DNA of 6,324 bases from Syntrophaceae bacterium (GCA_012962595.1 DTXE01000075.1:1-6324), one strand, 5' to 3'. Shown: positions 1-6,177, numbered from the stretch's first letter. Program-made: numbers and translations. The notes: generated from the sequence alone by a model not told the origin.

Positions 1-8
1 AATAATCT

Positions 9-37
9 TCAATAGCATAATCCAATAATTGGGTCAA
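9..37 (-). promoter_or_regulatory. Possible leftward promoter for a gene outside the window
   Basis: Read on the minus strand, TTGACC (complement of 32-37) is followed after exactly 17 bases by TATTGA (complement of 9-14). The -35 box is good and the -10 box is weak (3 of 6 to TATAAT). The stretch around the -35 box resembles the recD2 promoter region at the other end of the window (CTTGACCC followed by an ATTAT run). It would drive a gene reading left from about position 1, which cannot be seen. This is inference from box matches only. Confidence 0.3.
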
Positions 38-63
38 GTGAAACTCCATGTCAAGGTTAAGAC

Positions 64-92
64 TTGACTTAAGGTACCACTGCAATCATAAA
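64..92 (+). promoter_or_regulatory. Upstream tandem promoter candidate for the fabH-por operon
   Basis: TTGACT (64-69) and CATAAA (87-92) are separated by 17 bases, matching sigma70 consensus boxes at 5 of 6 and 4 of 6 positions. The -10 box runs into ACTGAA, which is identical to the sequence following the -10 box of the second candidate 60 bp downstream. A transcript from here would have a leader of about 80 nt containing the GCAAG/CTTGC dyad at 113-127. Confidence 0.4.
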
Positions 93-112
93 CTGAAGCA
101 AGCCAGGATGTC

Positions 113-127
113 GCAAGTTTCTCTTGC
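113..127. promoter_or_regulatory. Short dyad GCAAG-N5-CTTGC, possible operator
   Basis: GCAAG (113-117) and CTTGC (123-127) are perfect inverted repeats separated by TTTCT. The right arm overlaps the -35 box of the proximal promoter candidate, and a further GCAAG lies at 98-102. A site in this position could bind a repressor or activator. A 5-bp dyad is common by chance, so it is a candidate only. Confidence 0.2.
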
Positions 128-152
128 CCGAATAAAATGCTTGTGCTATAAA
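124..152 (+). promoter_or_regulatory. Proximal promoter candidate for the fabH-por operon
   Basis: TTGCCC (124-129) and TATAAA (147-152) are 17 bases apart and match the sigma70 boxes at 4 of 6 and 5 of 6 positions. Transcription would start near 159, leaving a leader of roughly 20 nt that contains the AGGG ribosome site at 172-175, five bases before the ATG at 181. It is better placed than the upstream candidate. No other gene start lies between it and fabH. Confidence 0.45.
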
Positions 153-180
153 CTGAAACGCTCATAAAGACAGGGTAGAT

Positions 181-1188
181 ATGAACTTTGATGATGTATG
201 GATCAATGCTATCAGTTACTATACTCCAGAGCGAATTCTGACAAACCAAGATTTTGAGCGGATAGTAGATACCACAGATAGCTGGATTACCCAGCGCACG
301 GGGATTAAAGAAAGAAGGATCGCTGCGGATAACCAAGCAACATCAGACTTGGCAGTTGCAGCCGGACGAAGAGCATTGGAACAGGCACAAGTCTCTCCAG
401 AGGAAATTGATTTCATTATCTTGGCAACGTTCACGCCGGATATGCCTTTACCAGCTGCAGCGTGTCTTGTACAGATGAAGTTGGGCGCCACCCGGGCGGC
501 TGCCTTTGATGTAAGTGCCTCTTGTTCTGGTTTTCTCTATGGCCTGTCTGTAGCCTCTGGTTTGATCGCTAGTAAACAGGGTAAAAAGGCTCTAGTCCTT
601 GCAGCCGATATACTATCCCGAGTTACCGACTACCAAGATCGTCGCACCTGCGTGCTTTTTGGTGATGGGGCCTGTGCAGCCTTGGTTCAAACCAAAAAGA
701 CCGGTTTCGGCTTTAAGCTAGTAAGCTTGAAAATCAAAACCGAACCTTCAGGATTCGATCTGTTAACCATCCCTGGTGGGGGATCCAAACAGCCACCATC
801 ATCATATACCCTGAAACAACGCTTACATTATGTAAAGATGAATGGGAATAAGGTGTATTCTTTTGCGGTCCGAGGGATGTATGAATTTGCTATGTCTGCC
901 TTGCATGATGCAGGCATCCAGCCTAAAGATATTGGTCTTTTTGTGCCCCACCAGGCCAACAGTAGGATAATCCATTCTGTTCGTCTAAGATTAGGACTTT
1001 CGGAAAAACAGGTTTACATTAATCTTCCCCGATACGGCAATACATCTGCTGCCTCCGTTGGGATTGCTCTAGCAGAAGCTATATCTGAACAGCGGGTACA
1101 GTCTGGCGATTACGTCTTAATGGTAACCTTCGGTGGAGGCTTTACGCTGGCTGGTGCAGTCTTAAAGGCCAAGGACAGCAATGATTGA
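181..1188 (+). CDS. fabH: Beta-ketoacyl-ACP synthase III (FabH family)
   Basis: This 335-residue thiolase-fold enzyme is expected to condense an acyl-CoA primer with malonyl-ACP, giving a 3-ketoacyl-ACP, in the cytoplasm. The full KAS III triad is visible: Cys115 in VSASCSGFLYG, His257 in FVPHQAN and Asn287 in YGNTSAAS. The N-terminal DSWITQRTGIKERR stretch (33-46) carries the Trp and Arg that contact CoA in FabH, and FGDGA lies at 160-164. Length is normal for the family. ATG 181 is chosen because PERILTN follows at the usual distance and AGGG lies five bases upstream. Two small departures are seen: Cys165 where FabH usually has Gly (GDGAG), and FTLAGAV (321-327) in place of the usual FTWGA. 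The stop lies inside porC (8-bp overlap), so it is coupled to the oxidoreductase genes. This suggests a dedicated primer-using synthase, not necessarily the housekeeping FabH. HMG-CoA synthase is less likely because GNTSAAS is a KAS III signature. Confidence 0.93.
   Translation: MNFDDVWINAISYYTPERILTNQDFERIVDTTDSWITQRTGIKERRIAADNQATSDLAVAAGRRALEQAQVSPEEIDFIILATFTPDMPLPAAACLVQMKLGATRAAAFDVSASCSGFLYGLSVASGLIASKQGKKALVLAADILSRVTDYQDRRTCVLFGDGACAALVQTKKTGFGFKLVSLKIKTEPSGFDLLTIPGGGSKQPPSSYTLKQRLHYVKMNGNKVYSFAVRGMYEFAMSALHDAGIQPKDIGLFVPHQANSRIIHSVRLRLGLSEKQVYINLPRYGNTSAASVGIALAEAISEQRVQSGDYVLMVTFGGGFTLAGAVLKAKDSND
1171..1175 (+). promoter_or_regulatory. Ribosome binding site of porC inside fabH
   Basis: AAGGA ends five bases before ATG 1181 and lies within the last codons of fabH. 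It fixes the porC start and supports translational coupling with the synthase gene. Confidence 0.7.
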
Positions 1189-1720
1189 AATTGCAGTGTA
1201 TGGTAGGGGAGGACAGGGTGTGGTGGTAGCCTCTCACATCCTAGCGCATGCTTACTTCCTTGCAGGTTATGAGGTTCAGGCCTTCCCTATGTTTGGCCCA
1301 GAACGGCGAGGTACACCTGTCCAGGCTTACATTCGGGTAGATGCCAAACCTGTTCGCAAGCGATGCCATATCTCAGACCCTGCAGAGGTAATCTTACTTC
1401 ATGCCGATACTGAGATATTAAAGTCGCTTAACCCTCAGTTGGTTGTAGCCGATGCCGGGGTAGTTTTACCCAAAACTTGGGGTGACAAAAGAGAAGTATG
1501 GGTATGTGATGGGATGACAATTGCCAGTAAGTGCCATCTAGGTAATGAATTGGTTTCTGTACCTAACACGGCACTTCTTGGAGCTTACTGTCGAGCTACA
1601 GGAAGACTTAAAAAGAAAACCCTTTATGAGGCTATAGGTGAAATCCTACATAAACACGTGAAAGACAATATAAAGGCCTGCCGCATGGGCTACCAAAAGG
1701 TAAGGAAGATAGGAAAATGA
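1181..1720 (+). CDS. porC: 2-oxoacid:ferredoxin oxidoreductase, gamma subunit
   Basis: This is the gamma subunit (179 aa) of a four-subunit 2-oxoacid:ferredoxin oxidoreductase. The complex decarboxylates a 2-oxoacid with CoA to acyl-CoA, CO2 and reduced ferredoxin. In the single-chain enzymes this region is the domain that binds CoA. The N-terminal GRGGQGVVVAS motif (8-18) and FGPERRG (38-44) followed by TPVQAYIR are the hallmarks of the POR gamma domain, which fills the whole chain. Length is typical. It starts 8 bp before the end of fabH and its stop overlaps the ATG of the ferredoxin gene by 4 bp (ATGA). Whether the substrate is pyruvate or a branched-chain 2-oxoacid cannot be decided from this subunit. 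Confidence 0.93.
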   Translation: MIEIAVYGRGGQGVVVASHILAHAYFLAGYEVQAFPMFGPERRGTPVQAYIRVDAKPVRKRCHISDPAEVILLHADTEILKSLNPQLVVADAGVVLPKTWGDKREVWVCDGMTIASKCHLGNELVSVPNTALLGAYCRATGRLKKKTLYEAIGEILHKHVKDNIKACRMGYQKVRKIGK

Positions 1721-1992
1721 AGCAATCTATGAGATGCCGAGATGAGCATTTCCTTCTGGGCGTGATCTCATCACAAGGCATGGACGACAACCATACCGGA
1801 AGATGGCGCTGGCTACGCCCGGAGGTCATGGAAGAGGCCTGCAATGGCTGCGGGCACTGTGTGCTTATGTGTCCGGATTTATGCATTAAGCTCCAAGATA
1901 AAAAGGCAAGGATTAATTATACCTACTGTAAAGGGTGTGGAATCTGCGCATATGAATGCAAACGCCAAGCGGTCATCATGCGTACCGAGTAG
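1717..1992 (+). CDS. porD: 2-oxoacid:ferredoxin oxidoreductase, delta subunit (2x[4Fe-4S] ferredoxin)
   Basis: This 91-residue subunit passes electrons from the catalytic core to soluble ferredoxin through two [4Fe-4S] clusters. The ligands are Cys42, 45, 48, 52 and Cys71, 74, 77, 81 in two CxxCxxCxxxC motifs, with extra Cys at 7 and 56. The preceding TGRWRWLRPEV (27-37) matches the segment that distinguishes PorD from ordinary ferredoxins. The first motif ends in CP as usual, but the second ends in CKRQ, so the customary Pro after the last ligand is Lys82. ATG 1717 is preceded by AGGA (1711-1714) and overlaps the porC stop. The 3' end overlaps the porA reading frame by 41 bp if porA starts at 1952. 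Confidence 0.93.
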   Translation: MKQSMRCRDEHFLLGVISSQGMDDNHTGRWRWLRPEVMEEACNGCGHCVLMCPDLCIKLQDKKARINYTYCKGCGICAYECKRQAVIMRTE

Positions 1993-3130
1993 TTCTCGCA
2001 AACTTCTGACCGGAAATGAGGCAGCTGCGCTGGGAGCAGTTCTTTGTTCCGTGGAAGTGATAGCCGCTTATCCCATAACTCCTCAAACCACCATTGTTGA
2101 AACCCTCTCTGAGGCTATCGCCAAAGGGGAGTTGCGTGCGCAGTTTATGGAGGTGGAGTCAGAGCACTCTGCACTTGCCGCTTGCATGGGTGCCTCTGCT
2201 GTGGGTGCCAGGGCATATACCGCAACATCCAGCCAGGGACTGACACTTATGCACGAGTTATTATTCTGGACCGCCGGAGCCAGACTTCCTATTGTCATGG
2301 TAAATGTTAACCGGGCTGTTGGAGCGCCATGGAACATATGGGCTGACCAGTTAGACAGTGTTGCTCAACGGGACACCGGATGGATGCAGTTTTACTGTGA
2401 GACTAACCAAGAGGTTCTAGATACTACTATTCAGGCCTATAGAATCAGCGAGAATGTCTTACTTCCCTCACTGGTGGTAATGGATGCCTTTTATCTATCC
2501 CACACCTGGGAGCCTGTATATGTTCCCGAAAAGCGGCTGGTCACACAATTTCTTAAGCAATCCTATAAACGCCCCATACTTGACGTGAATCGCCCTTGTA
2601 GCTTTGGTGCCCTAGCCGGACCAGACAACTATTTTATCTTCCGCAGAAGTATGCATATGGCTATGGAGGAGGCCTTATGTTTGATTACCCAGGTAGGCAC
2701 GGAGTTTGAACGGATGTTCGGCCGTCGCTATGAGCCTGTGGAAGAATACCAATTAAAAGATGCACATAGTGTGTTTGTCACTGCAGGAAGTATTACCGGG
2801 ACGGCGCGGAATGTGGTGGATAGCTTACGTGTAGAAGGAGAGCGTGTTGGGTTGCTTAAGATCCGTAATCTACGTCCATTTCCTATTGAGCGTGTGAGAA
2901 AGGCCCTAATGGGAAAGAAAAGATGTGCAGTCATTGACAGAAATCTATCGGTAGGTGGTGGAGGCGTATTTTATACCGAGGTTAAGGCAGCGCTCTGCGG
3001 GTGTAAGAAGGTGCCCAAGCTAATGGGTGTAGTTGCCGGTCTAGGCGGGAAAGATGTCAAGGAACATGATTTGATGAAAGTTTACCGTACTTTAGAGCGT
3101 GACACCCAAGGGCTACTGTGGCTAGGGTAA
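1952..3130 (+). CDS. porA: 2-oxoacid:ferredoxin oxidoreductase, alpha subunit
   Basis: Alpha subunit of the oxidoreductase (392 aa from this start). With the beta subunit it forms the thiamine diphosphate active site. Visible in order: GNEA (21-24), YPITPQT (40-46), ESEHSA (69-74), TATSSQGL (90-97), NRAVGAPWNIWADQLDS (120-136), then the C-terminal transketolase-like domain with AHSVFVTAGS (270-279), LKIRNLRPFP (302-311) and GLGGKDV (363-369). These motifs fit the PorA/VorA group better than KorA. The reading frame is open back to an ATG at 1844, but that start would bury most of the gene's N-terminus in porD. ATG 1952 is the only ordinary start codon between there and the conserved LLTGNEA. 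It gives a leader of 17 residues, somewhat longer than usual, and has only a loose GGGTGTGG site (1933-1940) upstream. The body of the call is firm; the exact start is not. Confidence 0.92.
   Translation: MNANAKRSSCVPSSSRKLLTGNEAAALGAVLCSVEVIAAYPITPQTTIVETLSEAIAKGELRAQFMEVESEHSALAACMGASAVGARAYTATSSQGLTLMHELLFWTAGARLPIVMVNVNRAVGAPWNIWADQLDSVAQRDTGWMQFYCETNQEVLDTTIQAYRISENVLLPSLVVMDAFYLSHTWEPVYVPEKRLVTQFLKQSYKRPILDVNRPCSFGALAGPDNYFIFRRSMHMAMEEALCLITQVGTEFERMFGRRYEPVEEYQLKDAHSVFVTAGSITGTARNVVDSLRVEGERVGLLKIRNLRPFPIERVRKALMGKKRCAVIDRNLSVGGGGVFYTEVKAALCGCKKVPKLMGVVAGLGGKDVKEHDLMKVYRTLERDTQGLLWLG
3108..3112 (+). promoter_or_regulatory. Ribosome binding site supporting the GTG start of porB
   Basis: AAGGG lies five bases before GTG 3118, within the last codons of porA. 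The next in-frame ATG (3154) would remove residues 1-12 and lacks a comparable site, so the GTG start is preferred. Confidence 0.6.
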
Positions 3131-4002
3131 CCCAAGTGACTATACCGAGACAAATGACCGAACTGATTTCCTCTGGACATAAGGCATGCCCAGGCTGTGG
3201 AGGTATCCTTGTAGTACGCCATGTGCTCCGCATTATCGGTTCCAAGACAATTATCACAGTACCGGCATCGTGCCTGACTGTCATGGAAGGGGAATACCCC
3301 AGAAGTGCCTTTAAGTTACCCCTTTTTCATACCACTATTGAGACTGCTGCAGCAGTGGCTGCAGGGATAAGGGCTGGTTTGAGGGCCAAGCAGCAAAATG
3401 ATATTCATGTAGTGGCCTTCGCAGGGGATGGAGGGACATACGACATTGGCCTCCAGGCCCTTTCCGGTGCTGCCGAACGTAATGAAGACATACTTTATGT
3501 TTGCTATGACAATGAGGCCTATATGAATACAGGGCTCCAGAGAAGCTCTTCCACACCATATGGGGCCAGTACCTCTACCACATCATCTGATAATTTCAAG
3601 ACACAGCAAAAGAAAGACATCATACAAATTATGTTGGCCCACAACATACCCTATGCCGCTACCATTTGCGTTTCCTATCTTGATGACCTTAAGATGAAGG
3701 TCAAAAAGGCGGCTTCTATTGAAGGTACCAGGTTTCTTCTGGCACTCGCTCCCTGTCCTCCTGGCTGGGGGTACAGTTCTGACAGGACTATAGAATTAGG
3801 ACGCCTGGCGGTTCGATCCCGGGTTTTTCCACTCCTTGAGGCCGAGCATGACAAGATCAGGCTTACCAAGAGACCCGCCAAGATTCCTGTCAGCAGATAT
3901 CTCTCTATGCAAAACAGATTTAGACACCTAACCGACCAAGAGATTGCCAGAATTCAAGAAAATGTGGATGATAAGTGGAGAAATATATTTAAAGCGGAGT
4001 AA
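3118..4002 (+). CDS. porB: 2-oxoacid:ferredoxin oxidoreductase, beta subunit (TPP-binding)
   Basis: Beta subunit (294 aa) carrying thiamine diphosphate and the cluster nearest to it. The four cysteines expected to hold that [4Fe-4S] cluster are all present: Cys24 and Cys27 in ACPGCGG, Cys52 in PASCL and Cys213 in APCPPGW. The Mg-TPP motif runs from GDGGTYDIGLQ (103-113) to YDNEAYMNTG (130-139), followed by LQRSSSTPYGA (140-150), which is very close to archaeal and bacterial PorB. Length is usual for the family. It starts with GTG, overlapping the porA stop by 13 bp. It is the last gene of the operon, and its stop lies 14 bp inside the convergent recD2 gene. With all cofactor residues intact, the complex is expected to be active. 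Confidence 0.94.
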   Translation: MARVTQVTIPRQMTELISSGHKACPGCGGILVVRHVLRIIGSKTIITVPASCLTVMEGEYPRSAFKLPLFHTTIETAAAVAAGIRAGLRAKQQNDIHVVAFAGDGGTYDIGLQALSGAAERNEDILYVCYDNEAYMNTGLQRSSSTPYGASTSTTSSDNFKTQQKKDIIQIMLAHNIPYAATICVSYLDDLKMKVKKAASIEGTRFLLALAPCPPGWGYSSDRTIELGRLAVRSRVFPLLEAEHDKIRLTKRPAKIPVSRYLSMQNRFRHLTDQEIARIQENVDDKWRNIFKAE

Positions 4003-6139
4003 GCCTCTTTGCCAAATTGCTGTATCTCATTTGAACCTTGTCATTTCTTATGGCCATATAAATGGCCTTTACACTCCCCACAAGCACCACCAATTTCTTT
4101 CCGCGTGTTATTCCGGTATAAAGGAGGTTTCTCTGAAGCATCACATAGTGCTGAGGTAAGATAGGGATTATTACTGCAGGATATTCAGTACCTTGAGATT
4201 TATGTACTGATACTGCATAGGCCAGCACCAGTTCGTCTAAATCACTATAGGTATAACTCACCATCCTAGCTTCATATCTCACTATTATTTCCCCCTGTTC
4301 CTCATCAATCCCTATGATCCTCCCTACATCTCCATTATATACCTCCTTCTCATAGTTATTCCTGACCTGCATCACCCTGTCATTGATTCTGAATTTTCTA
4401 ACACCCTTGGCAATATGTTCCCCATAGGGGTTTAATAATGCCTGGAGTTCATGGTTTAGGTTTACTACCCCTATAATACCCTTATGCATAGGGGAAAGGA
4501 CTTGAATGTCATCAAGGGAATTGAGGCCAAAGGTCTGAGGTATCCTTTTATAACAGAGTTCCTTTATGGTCTTGAGGACCTCTTCCGGTTCATCTTTAGG
4601 AATAAAATAGAAATCTGATAGTTTCTTAGATTCCAGTTCAATATGTGGAAATTCACCTCTATTTATCCTGTGTGCATTTACCACAATTAAGCTACTCTCA
4701 GCCTGTCTAAATATTTCGTTTAAGGTCACCACCTCTACTTTTCTGGAGTTAATAATATCCTTGAGTACATTTCCAGGTCCTACTGAAGGAAGTTGATCGA
4801 TATCACCAATTAAGATAAGGGTGGCATGGGAGGGGATGGCTGAAAGCAAATGATTCATAAGCAATACATCAATCATAGAGGCCTCATCTATGACTACTAC
4901 ATCTACCGCCAGAGTATTTTGCTCATTCCTTCTAAAGGCCTTTTCTTTTGGACTGTATTCCAAGAGACGGTGGATAGTCTTCGCTTCCCTGCCAGTGGCT
5001 TCAGATAATCTCTTGGCTGCCCTGCCAGTTGGGGCCGCCAAGCAGATTCTTAAGCGCATTTTTTCCAGGATTTTTATAATGCTGTTTACTATAGTGGTCT
5101 TTCCGGTGCCAGGTCCCCCTGTTATAATCAAAATTTTTTCATTCATGGCCTTTTGGATAGCCAACTTTTGTCTCTCTGCCAGTTCTAGACCTGTCTCACC
5201 CTGTATCCACCTGATGGCCTTCTCTGTATTTATGTGGAATGGGATTTTTGGTGTATTTAATAATTCATTCAACTTCTGAGCCACATGCTCTTCAGCTGTA
5301 TAGAGGGCCTTCAAGTAAACTGAATTATTCTTTATAACTATCCTGTCATTGGATTCTAAATTGGCTAGGGCAGAAGTTACTATCTCCCTATCTATATCCA
5401 AAGCCCATATGGCCTTTTCCACCAATTCACTCTCAGGATAGTAAACGTGCCCTTCTTCGGTGAGCTCAGTCAATATGTAAAGTATGCCGGCTTCAGCCCT
5501 TATTTGGGATTTTGGATCAATCCCCAAATTCTGAGCAATCTTATCAGCGGTCTTAAACCCTATACCATAGACATCGGTAGCCAGACGGTAAGGGTTTTCT
5601 TTGATAACAGGGATGGTTTTATTCTGGTATTCCCTATAAATCTTAGTGGCAAAACTGGCACTTACACCATAACTTTGAAGAAATATCATCACCTCCTTTA
5701 TGCCCTTCTGGTGCTTCCATGCCTGCTTTATCCTTTCTAACCTCACCTCCCCAATTCCCTCTATTTCTAGCAACCTATCCGGTTCATGCTCAATTATATC
5801 CAAGGTCTCAAGCCCAAACTGTTCCACCAGGCGTCTAGCCATCACAGGTCCCATTCCCTTAATAAGGCCAGAGCCTAAGTATCTTTCAATGCCACTTAAG
5901 GTGGAAGGGGTAATAGATAGATAGCTTTGGACTTTGAACTGCTCTCCAAACCGTTTATTTACAACCCATTTGCCCGTAACCCTTAAGCTTTCACCGGGAG
6001 TTACAGCAGGTAGATTTCCAACTATAGTGATGGGGTTTCTCCCATCTTTGGTGCGAAGCTTGGCCACGGTAAAGTTGTTTTCTTCATTAACATAGGCAAT
6101 TCTTTCTAAAATTCCTTCTATGGTAACTTCTGGTTCCAT
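3989..6139 (-). CDS. recD2: ATP-dependent DNA helicase RecD2 (SF1B, RecD/TraA type)
   Basis: A 716-residue 5'-3' DNA helicase of the RecD2 type, found in bacteria where it acts in repair without RecBC. The N-terminal part has an OB-like start (about 5-75) and helix-hairpin-helix segments (GLIKGMGPVMARRL 91-104, LLEIEGIGEVRLERI 123-137, YGIGFKTADKIA 191-202), which separate RecD2 from the RecD subunit of RecBCD. Helicase motifs follow: Walker A GGPGTGKTT (341-349), Ia AAPTGRAAKRL (368-378), Walker B VVVIDEASM (414-422), III GDIDQLPSVGPGNVL (445-459), IV FRQA (477-480), V YAVSVHKSQGTEYPAVI (641-657) and VI LYTGITRGKK (673-682). All appear intact and length is normal. No Shine-Dalgarno-like sequence precedes ATG 6139. 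Of its first 20 Arg codons, 15 are AGA/AGG, unlike the facing operon. No functional link with the operon is apparent. Confidence 0.96.
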   Translation of the reverse strand: MEPEVTIEGILERIAYVNEENNFTVAKLRTKDGRNPITIVGNLPAVTPGESLRVTGKWVVNKRFGEQFKVQSYLSITPSTLSGIERYLGSGLIKGMGPVMARRLVEQFGLETLDIIEHEPDRLLEIEGIGEVRLERIKQAWKHQKGIKEVMIFLQSYGVSASFATKIYREYQNKTIPVIKENPYRLATDVYGIGFKTADKIAQNLGIDPKSQIRAEAGILYILTELTEEGHVYYPESELVEKAIWALDIDREIVTSALANLESNDRIVIKNNSVYLKALYTAEEHVAQKLNELLNTPKIPFHINTEKAIRWIQGETGLELAERQKLAIQKAMNEKILIITGGPGTGKTTIVNSIIKILEKMRLRICLAAPTGRAAKRLSEATGREAKTIHRLLEYSPKEKAFRRNEQNTLAVDVVVIDEASMIDVLLMNHLLSAIPSHATLILIGDIDQLPSVGPGNVLKDIINSRKVEVVTLNEIFRQAESSLIVVNAHRINRGEFPHIELESKKLSDFYFIPKDEPEEVLKTIKELCYKRIPQTFGLNSLDDIQVLSPMHKGIIGVVNLNHELQALLNPYGEHIAKGVRKFRINDRVMQVRNNYEKEVYNGDVGRIIGIDEEQGEIIVRYEARMVSYTYSDLDELVLAYAVSVHKSQGTEYPAVIIPILPQHYVMLQRNLLYTGITRGKKLVVLVGSVKAIYMAIRNDKVQMRYSNLAKRLTPL
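4052..4067. terminator. Small hairpin just past porB, weak terminator candidate
   Basis: GGCCAT and ATGGCC form a perfect 6-bp stem around an ATAA loop, 50 bp after the porB stop, followed by only three T residues on the + strand. It lies inside the recD2 coding sequence (codons for about residues 690-697). It is the only hairpin I noticed near the operon end, but the short T run makes it a poor intrinsic terminator. Confidence 0.2.
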
Positions 6140-6148
6140 CTATCAATA

Positions 6149-6177
6149 ACCATAGCAATAGCCCTATAATGGGTCAA
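6149..6177 (-). promoter_or_regulatory. Candidate recD2 promoter with near-leaderless start
   Basis: On the minus strand, TTGACC (complement of 6172-6177) is followed after 17 bases by TATGGT (complement of 6149-6154), both 4-5 of 6 to consensus. Transcription would begin near 6142, about three bases before ATG 6139, which would explain the missing ribosome site. A second option lies upstream: a perfect TTGACA (complement of 6203-6208) with a weaker TTTATT 18 bases on. That one would give a leader of about 30 nt, still with no Shine-Dalgarno sequence. Confidence 0.4.

Larger units (their letters stand above)
88..157 (+). repeat. 10-bp direct repeat ATAAACTGAA, copies 60 bp apart
   Basis: ATAAACTGAA occurs exactly at 88-97 and again at 148-157. 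Each copy contains most of the -10 box of one of the two promoter candidates. The feature spans both copies and the 50 bp between them. The repeat is read directly from the sequence. Its role as a duplicated promoter core or a regulator site is inference. Confidence 0.6.

Noticed and set aside
34..336. 100-residue minus-strand open frame covering the promoter region and start of fabH
   Set aside because: It is antisense to a clear gene, has no recognisable domain and crosses the operon promoters. Treated as a chance frame.
181..1188. HMG-CoA synthase or thiolase in place of KAS III
   Set aside because: The Cys-His-Asn triad with GNTSAAS and DSWITQRTG are FabH-type signatures. The second catalytic Cys of thiolases is not seen.
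1844..1951. ATG 1844 as the porA start (428-residue protein)
   Set aside because: The extra 36 residues look like out-of-frame translation of the porD cysteine region and match nothing in PorA. The conserved start of the family lies near LLTGNEA.
1952..3130. 2-oxoglutarate:ferredoxin oxidoreductase alpha subunit (KorA)
   Set aside because: The chain has the YPITPQT, ESEHSA, TATSSQGL and GLGGKDV pattern and a separate gamma and delta gene typical of Por/Vor. KorA assignment cannot be fully excluded without a tree.
3944..4159. 71-residue plus-strand frame spanning the porB/recD2 junction
   Set aside because: It overlaps both well-supported genes in other frames and has no recognisable features or good ribosome site.
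4890..5279. 129-residue plus-strand open frame inside recD2
   Set aside because: It lies opposite the Walker A and B coding region of an intact helicase, and its hydrophobic sequence is the reverse reading of those codons.
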